A stretch of DNA of 64,000 bases from Nocardia jinanensis (GCF_014645735.1 NZ_BMMH01000004.1:186001-250000); one strand, 5' to 3'. Positions 54,740 to 62,752 are shown, numbered from the stretch's first letter. Program-made: numbers and translations. The notes: generated from the sequence alone by a model not told the origin.

Positions 54740-55638
54740 GATGCCGCCCGGGCGGCCGGGGACTGTGCCAGGTAGGCGATGGCCTGAGCGGTGGACCCGA
54801 CCGATGCCGGGCTGTACCCCGGTTTGCAGGTCGACAACGCGCTGATCAGCAGGGCCGGGATCCCCGGCAGCGCGCCCCGGCTCATCGCTCCGAGGATCTT
54901 CAGCAGTAACCGGGGGTAGCTCAGGTCGGGTAGCGATCCGTCCTCGTGCACAAGGTATTTCGTGCCGCGGACCAGCAACACCAGGAACGACGGGAAAACC
55001 AGCAGCATCAGCGCGCCCCGGCGGAAATAGCCCACGCCGAAGTACTCGGCGACCTCATGGGCCACATGGCGATGTTCCACTTCCTCGGCGCCGTGCCAGC
55101 GATACAGATCGAGCATGCGCGGATCGGCGTCGAACTTCTCCAGATCGCTGTTGAGCACCCAGTCGCCGAGGAACGCGAAGAAGTGTTCCAGGGAGGCGAT
55201 CACCCCGAGCCGGTCGACCAGCTGCTGCCGACCAGCGCGGGTACCGGTGCCCTGCCGCGGGCCGACGGTCTTGCGGAACAGGTATTCCGCGTGCCGGAGG
55301 AAGGGCTCCGGATCGATACCGTTGGCGGTGAGCAGCATGTCGTGAGAGCCGGCGTGGGTTTCGGCGTGCATCGATTCCTGGCCGATGAAACCGAGCATAT
55401 CCTCGCGCAGTTTCGCGTCCCGGACGAACGGGAGTGCCTCGCCGAAGGTGGTCAGGAAGCTGCGTTCGCCCTCGGGCAACAGCAGGTTGAGCGAGTTCAT
55501 CACATGAGAGGCGATAGGTTCGGTGGCCATCCAGCGCAGCGGGATACCGGCCCAGTCGAAGCGCACGTCGCGAGCGTTCAACGCGACATTCCCCGGATCG
55601 GTCGCCCGCAGGGGGGCGGCTCTGCCGAACAGCCTCAT
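54736..55638 (-). CDS. Metal-dependent hydrolase-like protein (PF10118 type)
   Basis: A 300-residue helical protein. Two metal-ligand-rich motifs are visible: MLGFIGQESMHAETHAGSHD (about residues 80-99) and WHGAEEVEHRHVAHEVAEYF (about 178-197). The spacing and His/Glu pattern fit the YbfF/Metal_hydrol family, which may be diiron enzymes. Membrane-like helices follow at about 205-225. Together with the reductase and epoxide hydrolase downstream it may form a small oxidation operon, in which case this protein could be the oxygenase; that is inference. ATG at 55638 has GAGGAGG upstream. Confidence 0.72.
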   Translation of the reverse strand: MRLFGRAAPLRATDPGNVALNARDVRFDWAGIPLRWMATEPIASHVMNSLNLLLPEGERSFLTTFGEALPFVRDAKLREDMLGFIGQESMHAETHAGSHDMLLTANGIDPEPFLRHAEYLFRKTVGPRQGTGTRAGRQQLVDRLGVIASLEHFFAFLGDWVLNSDLEKFDADPRMLDLYRWHGAEEVEHRHVAHEVAEYFGVGYFRRGALMLLVFPSFLVLLVRGTKYLVHEDGSLPDLSYPRLLLKILGAMSRGALPGIPALLISALSTCKPGYSPASVGSTAQAIAYLAQSPAARAAS

Positions 55639-55729
55639 CGATCCTCCTCGATCGTCACCAGTACCGCGCGCGACGCGATCGCGGCGGCAGTTCACCGGCA
55701 GATACGATCATACACATAAGTGGAACGAC

Positions 55730-55758
55730 GGGTTACAGAAAAGGTGGGTTACAGAAAA
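55730..55758. repeat. Short direct repeat, two 13-bp copies
   Basis: GGGTTACAGAAAA occurs at 55730-55742 and 55746-55758, 16 bp apart, between the hydrolase gene promoter and the end of the ArsR gene. It could be a regulator site or a small duplication. Confidence 0.5.
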
Positions 55759-55759
55759 C

Positions 55760-56134
55760 TTACCCGCCGGTAGGCCTGCTCGGCGGTTCCCAGTTCGCGA
55801 CCAGATTCAGCAGGCCCGGGAACCGGGCGTCCAGATCCTCGGCCCGGACCACATTGCGGCGTTCCAGGCCGTGTTGCCACTGCCGGATCAGTCCCGCCTC
55901 GCGCAACACCCGCCAATGATGAGTGCGTGTCGACTTCGGCCGGTCGATCTCGAACCAGCCGCAGGCTTGCGGTAGGCCGCCCGAATCGAGGTAGTAAGCG
56001 CGCACGATGCTGAGTCGCAGTGGATCGCTGAGCGCGGCCAGTACGGTTTCCAGGCGCAGTTCCGCGCGGGTGGGTTCGGGCAGCAATGCGCCGGGTGCGA
56101 CCGTGTCGCCCCGGTGAGAGGTGGTATCCGGCAC
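55760..56134 (-). CDS. ArsR-family transcriptional regulator
   Basis: A 124-residue winged-helix regulator. The fold reads VLAALSDPLRLSIVRAYYLD (about residues 29-48), then the recognition helix region DRPKSTRTHHWRVLREAGLI (about 69-88) and the wing QWQHGLERRNVV. The usual CxC metal site is absent, so it probably does not sense arsenic or cadmium. GTG at 56134 has GGAG five bases upstream. It is divergent from an MFS transporter gene, with a palindromic operator between them, and most likely represses it. Confidence 0.85.
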   Translation of the reverse strand: MPDTTSHRGDTVAPGALLPEPTRAELRLETVLAALSDPLRLSIVRAYYLDSGGLPQACGWFEIDRPKSTRTHHWRVLREAGLIRQWQHGLERRNVVRAEDLDARFPGLLNLVANWEPPSRPTGG

Positions 56135-56152
56135 GGCTCTCCTCGGCTCGTA

Positions 56153-56180
56153 ATCCAGTACGACAATTATCGTACTGGAT
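56153..56180. promoter_or_regulatory. Palindromic operator between arsR-like and MFS genes
   Basis: ATCCAGTACGA (56153-56163) and TCGTACTGGAT (56170-56180) form a perfect 11-bp inverted repeat with a CAATTA centre. It begins 19 bp from the regulator start codon and lies 62 bp before the MFS start. Confidence 0.75.
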
Positions 56181-56242
56181 GCTACAGTTCGACTCCGTTC
56201 GTACTTGTTCGAGAAAACTCGTACATGAGTCAGGAGCGCACT

Positions 56243-57460
56243 ATGGCCGCAACTGCCGTACTCGATGCCCACGCGCCGGGGGACCGGCTCGTGGGTCTGC
56301 GTGTCTGGTCGGCCGCATGGCCGATCGCCGCGGTTTTCGTCCTCGCCAACGCGGCCACCCCGCTGTATGTGCTCTGGCAGGCCGAATTCGGTTTCAGCAA
56401 GAGCACTCTCACCGCGGTTTTCTGCTGCTATATGGCCGGTATGGCCTTCGCCCTCCTGGTTTCCGGGGTCACCTCCGACCGCCTGGGCCGAAAGGCGGTG
56501 CTGGTGCCCGCCCTTGTGCTGGCCATCGCCGCCGGACTGATCTTCGCTGCCGCGCCGGGCACCATCGCCCTGTTCGTCGCACGCACCCTGACCGGGATAG
56601 CCAGCGGCGCTATGGTTTCGGCAGGGGTGGCCGCGGTGGCCGATATCGCGGGGCCGTCCCGCACCCGATCCGGGGCGCTGGCCGGCGCAGTCGGGATCGC
56701 GGCCGGTACCGGGCTCGGTCCGCTGCTGGGCGGGCTCCTCTCCGAGACTCTGCCCGGGCCGACCGTCACCGTCTTCCTGCTGGAAACCGTCTTCCTGCTG
56801 GTGGCGCTGGCGATCGTCATCGCGGTACCGATCCCGCGCGCCGCCGGCCGCCACGGTGACGCCTGGATCCGCGTGCCCCGGGTGCCGCGCCCGAACCGCC
56901 GCCGGCTACTCGTCGCCGTTACCGTGGCCGGTTCCGCGCTGACCACCACGGCGTTCATGCTGTCGCTGGCGCCGTCGCTGCTGTCGGAGCTGCTCGGGAC
57001 GACGAACCGGATCGTTCCCGGAGTTCTGGCGTGCTTGACCTTCGCCGTCGCCACCGGCAGCCAATTCGCGCTACGCGGTCTCCCGGTGCGCCGCTTGCTG
57101 CTGGGCTCGGTGCTGAGCACCATCGTCTGCGTGACGGCCCTGGTCGTCGCGGTCGATACATCCTCGGTGGCCGGCCTGGCCATCGCCGCGGTCCTGGCCG
57201 GGACCGCCTACGGACCGGGGATGCTCGGCGGACTCGCCCTGCTCAACTCCGATATTCCTGCCGCGCGGCTGGCCGAAGCCAACGCGGCACTCAACATCGG
57301 CGCCTACGCCTTCGCCGGGCTTCTGATCCTGGGTTTGGGCGTCCTCAGTGACCATCTCGGCTTCGCCACGGGTGTCACGTTTTTCGCGATCGTCGCCGCG
57401 ACCGTGGCGCTGGCCGGTGGGTCGCTGGTCGTCACCGGACTCCGGTCGGGTGGCGAGTAG
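56243..57460 (+). CDS. Major facilitator superfamily transporter
   Basis: A 405-residue transporter with about twelve helices. The loop-2/3 signature VSGVTSDRLGRKAVLVPALV (about residues 73-92) is the MFS motif A, and AGTGLGPLLGGLLSE (about 154-168) fits motif C of drug-proton antiporters. It probably exports a drug-like compound. The ATG at 56243 has CAGGAG at good spacing; the ATG at 56225 overlaps that site and is less likely. It is divergent from the ArsR-type repressor. Confidence 0.85.
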   Translation: MAATAVLDAHAPGDRLVGLRVWSAAWPIAAVFVLANAATPLYVLWQAEFGFSKSTLTAVFCCYMAGMAFALLVSGVTSDRLGRKAVLVPALVLAIAAGLIFAAAPGTIALFVARTLTGIASGAMVSAGVAAVADIAGPSRTRSGALAGAVGIAAGTGLGPLLGGLLSETLPGPTVTVFLLETVFLLVALAIVIAVPIPRAAGRHGDAWIRVPRVPRPNRRRLLVAVTVAGSALTTTAFMLSLAPSLLSELLGTTNRIVPGVLACLTFAVATGSQFALRGLPVRRLLLGSVLSTIVCVTALVVAVDTSSVAGLAIAAVLAGTAYGPGMLGGLALLNSDIPAARLAEANAALNIGAYAFAGLLILGLGVLSDHLGFATGVTFFAIVAATVALAGGSLVVTGLRSGGE

Positions 57461-57591
57461 CGATATCGCGGCCCGGCCCGCCACAGGCCGGGCCCGCGCG
57501 CGCAGGAGAGTGGCCGAATATCCGCCCGTATCAGGGACCCATTCTGGAATCCCGCACCCTCGACCGCGAGGCCACTCCGGCGCCGAGACGG

Positions 57592-57978
57592 TCAGAACAT
57601 GCCGTTGGGTATCTGCTCATCGGCGGGAACCGGTTGGACCACATCCCAGTGTTCGACGATCCGATCGCCGACCAGCCGCCAGATATCGACAACCGCGGTT
57701 CCCCGCTCGTCCTCCGGAGTCGTCATGCGGTAATGCACGACCACGTGATCGTCGTCGGCGACAACCCGCCGCAGTTCGAGCCGGGCGTTCGCTACGGGTG
57801 CGTTGGAAATGAACTCGATGAACGCGTCGCGCCCGGACGGGTTGCCCGGGCTGTGTTCGATGAAGTCCTCCCGCAGCAGGGTGCGCAGGATTTCGGTGTT
57901 ACCGGCCGCGAACTCGGTGAATCCGTGGACGACGAGTCGCCTGTTGTGTTCGGCGCGGCTGTCGGTGCTGTCGGTCAT
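57592..57978 (-). CDS. NTF2-like / SnoaL-type protein
   Basis: A 128-residue protein of the NTF2 fold. An N-terminal helix pair (NRRLVVHGFTEFAAGNTEIL) is followed by EDFIEHSPGNPSGRDAFIEF and the strands VVVHYRMTTPEDERGTAVVD and IVEHWDVVQPVP, which match SnoaL-like polyketide-cyclase relatives. The His and Asp residues in these blocks line the usual pocket. The substrate is unknown. It is divergent from the second MmyB-type regulator, 86 bp away. Confidence 0.8.
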   Translation of the reverse strand: MTDSTDSRAEHNRRLVVHGFTEFAAGNTEILRTLLREDFIEHSPGNPSGRDAFIEFISNAPVANARLELRRVVADDDHVVVHYRMTTPEDERGTAVVDIWRLVGDRIVEHWDVVQPVPADEQIPNGMF

Positions 57979-58064
57979 CCGCTGACACTCGCACGCTGTG
58001 ACCGGCGCCGTCGATTACCTGGGTGGTAGTGGCGAAGGGCACCCGACCTGGTGATACTCGAGCT

Positions 58065-58871
58065 GTGATCGAAGACGGGCCCATCGGTGTGCTGCTGCGG
58101 GAGTGGCGGCACCGCCGGAAACTCAGCCAGCTCGACCTCGCGATCCAGGCGGATGTCTCACCACGCCACATCAGTTTCGTCGAAACCGGCCGAACCGTTC
58201 CCAGTAGCGCGATGGTGCTACGGCTGGCCGAACACCTGTCGGTGCCACTGCGCGAGCGCAACCGTCTGCTTGTCGCGGCCGGATATGCCCCGATCTACCG
58301 GCAGCGCCCCTTGGACGATCCCGATATGGCGCGGGTGCGGCAGACGCTGGAACGGTTCGTGCGCGCCCACGAACCGTATCCGGCGCTGGCGGTCGATCGC
58401 CGCTGGAACCTCGTCCTCGCCAACGACGCGGTCGAAATCCTGCTCGACGGTGTAGACCCGGCGCTGTTGCGGTCGCCGGTGAACATGATGCGGCTGGGGC
58501 TGCATCCCGGAGGTTTCGCACCCCGCGTCACCAACCTCGCTCAGGTGCGCGCGCATCTGCTGCCGCGGCTGGCCCGCCAGGCGGCGCAGAGCGGGGATCC
58601 CGAACTGAACGCGTTGTACGACGAACTGATCGCCTACGGTCCCCGCGCCGACCACCCGCAGCCGGATCCGGCGGAGATCGCCCTGCCGATCCATCTCGAA
58701 TACCGGGGTGCCCGGCTGTGTTTCATCAACGCCGTCACCACTTTCGGCACCGCCTTCGATATCACCCTGGCCGAAATCGCTGTCGAGACCTACCTCCCGG
58801 CGGATACCGCGACCGCGCGATTCCTGGTGGGTGGGGCCGAGTCCGCGGCGCCGGTGCCCTCGGGCGCATAG
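58065..58871 (+). CDS. XRE-family regulator with MmyB-like ligand domain, second
   Basis: A 268-residue regulator. The helix-turn-helix reads LSQLDLAIQADVSPRHISFV (about residues 19-38) followed by ETGRTVPS. The C-terminal domain has PALAVDRRWNLVLANDAVEI, MMRLGLHPGGFAPRVTN and LEYRGARLCFINAVTTFGTA, as in the MmyB-type group. It probably controls the divergent NTF2-like gene. The GTG start at 58065 lies six bases after GATACT without a Shine-Dalgarno. The terminator at 58895-58930 follows; it belonged to the adjacent tmRNA gene. Confidence 0.85.
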   Translation: MIEDGPIGVLLREWRHRRKLSQLDLAIQADVSPRHISFVETGRTVPSSAMVLRLAEHLSVPLRERNRLLVAAGYAPIYRQRPLDDPDMARVRQTLERFVRAHEPYPALAVDRRWNLVLANDAVEILLDGVDPALLRSPVNMMRLGLHPGGFAPRVTNLAQVRAHLLPRLARQAAQSGDPELNALYDELIAYGPRADHPQPDPAEIALPIHLEYRGARLCFINAVTTFGTAFDITLAEIAVETYLPADTATARFLVGGAESAAPVPSGA

Positions 58872-58894
58872 CGGGAGTCCGAAACCGAAAAGAA

Positions 58895-58930
58895 AAGCCC
58901 GCAGGTCTGTGGTCTGTGGCCTGCGGGCTT
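58895..58930 (-). terminator. ssrA terminator left at the host side of the junction
   Basis: A perfect 11-bp stem (AAGCCCGCAGG with CCTGCGGGCTT) is followed on the minus strand by TTTTCTTTT. It lies 4 bp beyond the tmRNA 3' end, where the ssrA terminator should be. It can also end the plus-strand MmyB-type gene. Confidence 0.7.
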
Positions 58931-58934
58931 CCAG

Positions 58935-58957
58935 TGGAGCTGCCGGGAATCGAACCC
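58935..58957 (-). other. Attachment site: duplicated 3' end of ssrA (tmRNA)
   Basis: On the minus strand GGGTTCGATTCCCGGCAGCT plus CCA is the T-arm and acceptor end of actinobacterial tmRNA. The bases upstream (GCCATCAAGAAC) do not match tmRNA, so this is only the crossover core carried by an integrating element, and the full ssrA should lie at the far end of the element, beyond 64000. Confidence 0.7.
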
Positions 58958-59019
58958 GTTCTTGATGGCTGGTCACGGTGTCGAAATGCGGTCTACCTGC
59001 GGAAATGGTTCACGGCACA

Positions 59020-59106
59020 TCACGCTGAATCAGTCGTTTTCACGCCCGGTTGTGCCCAAAATGTGCCCACGGCACCGGCGCAGCTCGAGTGATTCTCCGG
59101 CTCGAG
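59020..59106 (-). pseudogene. Tyrosine-integrase C-terminal remnant
   Basis: The minus-strand frame ending with TGA at 59020 reads AGAVGTFWAQPGVKTTDSA, the tail typical of actinobacterial tyrosine integrases (GTFWAQ). The frame is closed by the TAG at 59107, so only about 28 codons remain and no catalytic residue is left. It lies 62 bp from the attachment core, where the integrase of such an element is expected. Confidence 0.55.
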
Positions 59107-59184
59107 CTACGCCCGGAATAGCGCGACGGTGATCCCGGCGAGCCCGAGGGCGAGCAGCACTAGGGCGATATCGTGGCCCGTCAC
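59107..59184 (-). CDS. Tiny single-pass membrane peptide (25 residues)
   Basis: The GTG at 59184 overlaps the stop of the preceding gene by four bases (GTGA) and opens a 25-codon frame that is almost entirely one membrane helix (IALVLLALGLAGITVALF). Overlap and composition favour a real coupled gene, possibly a phage-type small membrane protein. It is too short for family assignment. Confidence 0.45.
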   Translation of the reverse strand: MTGHDIALVLLALGLAGITVALFRA

Positions 59185-59489
59185 AGCTGCACGACCGGCC
59201 AGCGGTGCCCACGGGGGTAGACGCACATTGGCGTGACGAGTGCGGCGTGTTCGGTGATCGCGTGCCGTACCGAGTCGGCGTGTTCGAACGACGGCACGAC
59301 GACCGCGGCGGCGGCGTGCTCCATGATGGCGCCGGCCACGATGAGCGCGGACGCCAGCGGCCCGGTATCGAGGCGCACCGTCCACACGATTCGGTAGCCG
59401 TGATGCTCGGCGACCTTGTACACATCCACACCGTCACCGTGTGCGTCTCTGCGGATCAGCGCGATAGCTCGCGGTTGTTCCTCGACCAC
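59181..59489 (-). CDS. Hypothetical protein of the integrated element (102 residues)
   Basis: A 102-residue mixed alpha/beta protein with VVEEQPRAIALIRRDAHGDG at the start and ASALIVAGAIMEHAAAAVVV in the middle, which resembles a Rossmann-like half. The Cys in MCVYPRGHRW is the only one. No known family was recognised. The GTG at 59489 has AGGGGTGA upstream. It is followed by the tiny membrane peptide. Confidence 0.6.
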   Translation of the reverse strand: MVEEQPRAIALIRRDAHGDGVDVYKVAEHHGYRIVWTVRLDTGPLASALIVAGAIMEHAAAAVVVPSFEHADSVRHAITEHAALVTPMCVYPRGHRWPVVQL

Positions 59490-59641
59490 TGTTCACCCCT
59501 GCATCCCCGACTCACCATTGGATTGCACCCACCGCCGGGGCCGGGGAGGTCAACCCGGCGGCGGGGCTGGTGAGAAGCCTTGTGCAGGGCCCGGTCGTGC
59601 CGCTATGGCACTTTCAGAGGGTAGGGAACCGAAGTGCCACA

Positions 59642-60793
59642 TCAGTATTCGAGTTGGATAATGTCGGCGAGCTCGCGCATCTCGGGTGTGAGCGTGCGGC
59701 GCCTGGTGATGATCCGGCTCAGGATGTCACCGGCCGATCGCTGTTCGACGAACCACGGTCGAGCTTCACGCGACAGTTTCGCCAGAACCTCGAACGCGTT
59801 GTCGTAGCGCTGTAGCTCGAGCTGGGCAGTGGCCACGTCCAGGAGATGGCGGTTGCGGTTGTCCGATGTCGGGCGGAGGTCCGGCGGGATCTCGCGCGCC
59901 AGCCGCAGCGCGATGTCGGGCCGGTCGTCTATCACCGCGTTCTCTACCCGCTTCATTGCGACGGTGGCCGGATCGAACGTCGTCCAGTACTGGTGATACG
60001 GGGCGCGTTCGGGCCGCATCGCAACCGCGCCGGCCGCGGCGAGTCGCATCATGTCCTCGGCTTCATCGGGCCGGTTGTCGCGCACAGCCGCGGCCGAACC
60101 ACGCAGCAGAAGCCAGCCCCAAGTGGAAATCTCGCGGCCGGTAGCAACCGACAACCGCGGCTCGACCCGATCGGCCCACCGAGTGGCCAGATTCCGCACC
60201 TGGTCGAATCGTCGTTCGACAATCAGCAACCAGCACAGTGTGATCACCGCGGATGCCGCGTCCAGCACATTGCCGGTGGATTCCGCGTCGGATAGGGAGC
60301 GGTTCAAGGCGAGGAGTGCCGAGTCCGGTTGCCGCGTCTGTATCAGGATTGAACCAGCCAGTTGCAGCACCCGCGAACGCAGCAGCGGCGCCGCGGTGTG
60401 GCTTTCGCGGACCAACCGCGGGAGCACCCGGGCGAGTTGGTCGTACTTGTTGTCGTGGTACAGCCGGGTAGCGTGCGCGAGTGCCGCCTCGAGGCCGGGC
60501 GTCGGCTCGGCCTCATCGGTTGGGGATGTGAGGGCTTCGCGGGTGGGGGCCCACAACGCCACATTGGCCCCGGCTGCGGGCTCGGGTGGTGCGGGTGTCG
60601 GGCCCAGCAGGGTTGCCAGCGGCCGACCTAAGGCCACCGCCAGGCGGCGCAGAGTGTCTATGCGGGCGTCGTCGCGTTCCCCCTGCTCGATTTTGCGGAT
60701 AAGCGACAGCGACACCCCGGCCGCCTCGGCAAGCTCGCGCTGGGTGAACCCGCGCCGCTTCCTCAGACTCTGTAGTCGCTCCCCAAGGTCCAT
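59642..60793 (-). CDS. XRE-family regulator with TPR-like C-terminal domain
   Basis: A 383-residue regulator. The helix-turn-helix reads FTQRELAEAAGVSLSLIRKI (about residues 16-35) with EQGERDDARIDTLRRLAVAL after it. The long C-terminal part (about 100-375) is made of helical pairs with TPR-like spacing, such as YDQLARVLPRLVRESH and PDSALLALNRSLSDAEST. Such Xre-TPR proteins often respond to peptides or small signals and regulate phage or conjugative functions. The ATG lies six bases after TAGCCT, so the mRNA is probably leaderless. It is divergent from a small gene at 60916. Confidence 0.8.
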   Translation of the reverse strand: MDLGERLQSLRKRRGFTQRELAEAAGVSLSLIRKIEQGERDDARIDTLRRLAVALGRPLATLLGPTPAPPEPAAGANVALWAPTREALTSPTDEAEPTPGLEAALAHATRLYHDNKYDQLARVLPRLVRESHTAAPLLRSRVLQLAGSILIQTRQPDSALLALNRSLSDAESTGNVLDAASAVITLCWLLIVERRFDQVRNLATRWADRVEPRLSVATGREISTWGWLLLRGSAAAVRDNRPDEAEDMMRLAAAGAVAMRPERAPYHQYWTTFDPATVAMKRVENAVIDDRPDIALRLAREIPPDLRPTSDNRNRHLLDVATAQLELQRYDNAFEVLAKLSREARPWFVEQRSAGDILSRIITRRRTLTPEMRELADIIQLEY

Positions 60794-60915
60794 GTGTTCA
60801 GGCTAAGTGCGGCACAGTCACACCGACCAGAGGCAATCAGGAGACTGAGACCTCGGCCAGCGACGTTCGTGAACTCGGGCAATGCTGCGGCCCGGTAGCG
60901 GTAGCGTTCCACGCC

Positions 60916-61149
60916 ATGACATTTGAACTCGAGCCTTGGTGGGAACTCGACCTTTCCGAATCCGGCATCGAATACGACAACGACACCCGCGTCGTGCGGG
61001 ATCTGCGTAGCGGCGAGAGCATCGGCCTGGCCGACTTCATGGTCGGGACCGGCACGGATCTCACGGCGAAGACGGTCGCGGATATGGTCCGGGTCCGGGG
61101 GAAGACGCCCCCGGGTGTCGGGACCTGGCACAAGGTCGAATCCGAGTAG
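60916..61149 (+). CDS. Small acidic hypothetical protein (77 residues)
   Basis: A 77-residue protein beginning MTFELEPWWELDLSESGIEY, with no membrane segment. It lies divergent from the Xre-TPR regulator and is the only plus-strand gene in the visible element. The ATG is eight bases after TAGCGT. Position suggests regulation by the neighbour; the function is unknown. Confidence 0.6.
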   Translation: MTFELEPWWELDLSESGIEYDNDTRVVRDLRSGESIGLADFMVGTGTDLTAKTVADMVRVRGKTPPGVGTWHKVESE

Positions 61150-61178
61150 CGATCGCGCCCAGGTTTCGGGGGCCGTAC

Positions 61179-61209
61179 AAAAAAATTCGTGACTGGACCT
61201 GGAGTCACG
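61179..61209 (-). terminator. Intrinsic terminator at the end of the capsid operon
   Basis: On the minus strand CGTGACT pairs with AGTCACG across an 8-nt loop, and AATTTTTTT follows. It ends the minus-strand run that includes the capsid gene. Confidence 0.8.
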
Positions 61210-61248
61210 GACCCCCCACCCCCTGAATATTTCGAGGGGTGGGGGGTC
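61210..61248. terminator. GC-rich bidirectional hairpin
   Basis: A perfect 13-bp stem (GACCCCCCACCCC with GGGGTGGGGGGTC) closes an AT-rich loop between convergent genes. It stands next to the intrinsic terminator at 61179-61209. Confidence 0.7.
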
Positions 61249-61258
61249 TGCTCTCCGC

Positions 61259-61396
61259 CTATCGTCCCCGGCGCTGCGGGGGTACGGGGATGACGACCAT
61301 TGGCACCTTCCGACCGCCGACTTTGGCGCCGGCCACTGCCCAGGTGCGACCTCCTCGGCGGGTGATCTCGAATCCGTACGCTCTGACTGCAGGCAT
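61259..61396 (-). CDS. Small basic protein of the element (45 residues)
   Basis: An ATG at 61396 opens a 45-codon frame, MPAVRAYGFEITRRGGRTWA then VAGAKVGGRKVPMVVIPVPP. AAAGGA lies about nine bases upstream. It is short, basic and Gly-rich, as are many small phage proteins. It lies between two hairpins downstream of the capsid operon. Confidence 0.5.
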   Translation of the reverse strand: MPAVRAYGFEITRRGGRTWAVAGAKVGGRKVPMVVIPVPPQRRGR

Positions 61397-61431
61397 GGCA
61401 TTGGTCCTTTCGTGTGCGTGATGGTGAACCA

Positions 61432-61472
61432 CGAACGCCCCCGTCCGCTGGAGCGTCGGCCGGGGGCGTTCG
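61432..61472. terminator. Hairpin between the capsid operon and the 45-residue gene
   Basis: A 12-bp perfect stem (CGAACGCCCCCG with CGGGGGCGTTCG) has a 17-nt loop. No T run follows, so it may be a partial terminator or processing site. Confidence 0.5.
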
Positions 61473-61609
61473 TGTGTGGCGTGCGCTGGCAGGTCTGCGG
61501 GGCGGAAGGGGTCCGAAACCGAAGGGGTTCGGACCACGCCCCTCGCTGCCATACAGTCCCGTTCTCGCCCGGCCACGGGTGAGCGGGTGAGCTTGACGCG
61601 CGCCAGGCT

Positions 61610-61855
61610 CTATATGCCGGGCCAGTGACCCGGAAGGGCGGCCGCTGGCGCGAGCTGGGCGAGCCAGGTTTCCGCGGCCGGGGCGCTGTGGAGTTGAGCG
61701 ATCCAGAACTCGCGACGGTTCGCGGGCACCCTGCCATCGGCTACCGCGGCAGCGACCAGTTCACGGTGTCGACGTGAACGTTCCTGCGCGGCTGCGGCGG
61801 CGACAGCCGGGGTGAGCCCGTGACGCTGGATCGTCTCGTCGGTCAGGAAGCTCAC
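61610..61855 (-). CDS. Hypothetical protein after the capsid gene (81 residues)
   Basis: An 81-residue Ala-rich helical protein (SFLTDETIQRHGLTPAVAAA, RREFWIAQLHSAPAAETWLA). Its GTG overlaps the capsid stop by four bases (GTGA), so it is translated with the capsid. Position suggests a head or assembly function, but the sequence gives no support for a specific role. Confidence 0.6.
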   Translation of the reverse strand: MSFLTDETIQRHGLTPAVAAAAAQERSRRHRELVAAAVADGRVPANRREFWIAQLHSAPAAETWLAQLAPAAALPGHWPGI

Positions 61856-62733
61856 GGGGTCACCGTGCCGGTGACGACCTTGACCGCCTGCGGACGATCG
61901 ACGGCATACGCGGGCACTGCGTAGACCTGGACGATCTTTTCACGGTTCTCCCGCTTGTCGATGATGTCGACGGTGAGCGGTGCCTCGAATCCGACCGTTC
62001 CGGCCTTGCCCTTGGCCGTGAGGTACACGCGGCCTTCGGGAATGTACGGGTTCGTCACCAGGGTCAGCCGGGCGGCGGCGAGTACCTGCGTGAGTTCGAC
62101 GCCGTAGCCGATGCTGAGGTTCGTCGCGTCCTGTGGAGAGGTGACGAGCGTATCGAGGGTGATGCCGAGGCGGTCCTGTTCGGCGGCCAGGCGGGCGCGC
62201 ATCATGTCGGCGAGCGGCCGTTCCGCGTTGGGAGTGATCCCGGTATCGGGGCCAACCGTAACGAAGGTGTCCCATGCGGCGGTCGCGACGAGACTCGCGG
62301 GCCCGGCGGCGTCGATGGCCTCGAGCGCCTTGACGTTGAGCTTTCGCAGCAGAGTGTTCGATAGCTGCAGCATCTTGTTGTTCAGGGCGGAGATATCACC
62401 GCGGGCGATCTCCTCATCCGTGACCGACACCTTGGCGCCGTAGTCGCGGACCGCGGCGAGCCGGTATTCCGGGTCGATCGCGCGGACCGCCTGGTATTCG
62501 TCGCCGGGCGCGCGCTCGACAACGTCGTCGGCGGTGTAGCGGGCGGCGCTGGACAGCCGCGGGTGCAGAATGCCGCCACCCTGGACCGGCTTGCCGTGCG
62601 GGGAGAAGAACAGCGAGACCAGCTCGTTGCCCTCTGCGAGTTCGTCGAGCTTCGCGCGGATCCAGGTCGGGTGAGATAGCACCGCCGAGACAGAGATGAT
62701 GTTGTTGTCGACGCTCGGGGTCAAAATGCCCAT
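61852..62733 (-). CDS. Phage major capsid protein
   Basis: A 293-residue protein that resembles major capsid proteins of actinobacterial siphoviruses. The N-terminal arm reads NIISVSAVLSHPTWIRAKLD, then FFSPHGKPVQGGGILHPRLS and VVERAPGDEYQAVRAIDPEY. The core block ALNNKMLQLSNTLLRKLNVK and the C-terminal APLTVDIIDKRENREKIVQV are typical. No scaffold or protease is fused to it. ATG at 62733 has AAAGGA eight bases upstream. The decoration-protein gene is immediately upstream. Confidence 0.85.
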   Translation of the reverse strand: MGILTPSVDNNIISVSAVLSHPTWIRAKLDELAEGNELVSLFFSPHGKPVQGGGILHPRLSSAARYTADDVVERAPGDEYQAVRAIDPEYRLAAVRDYGAKVSVTDEEIARGDISALNNKMLQLSNTLLRKLNVKALEAIDAAGPASLVATAAWDTFVTVGPDTGITPNAERPLADMMRARLAAEQDRLGITLDTLVTSPQDATNLSIGYGVELTQVLAAARLTLVTNPYIPEGRVYLTAKGKAGTVGFEAPLTVDIIDKRENREKIVQVYAVPAYAVDRPQAVKVVTGTVTP

Positions 62734-62752
62734 CTGCGTTGTCCTTTCCGGG

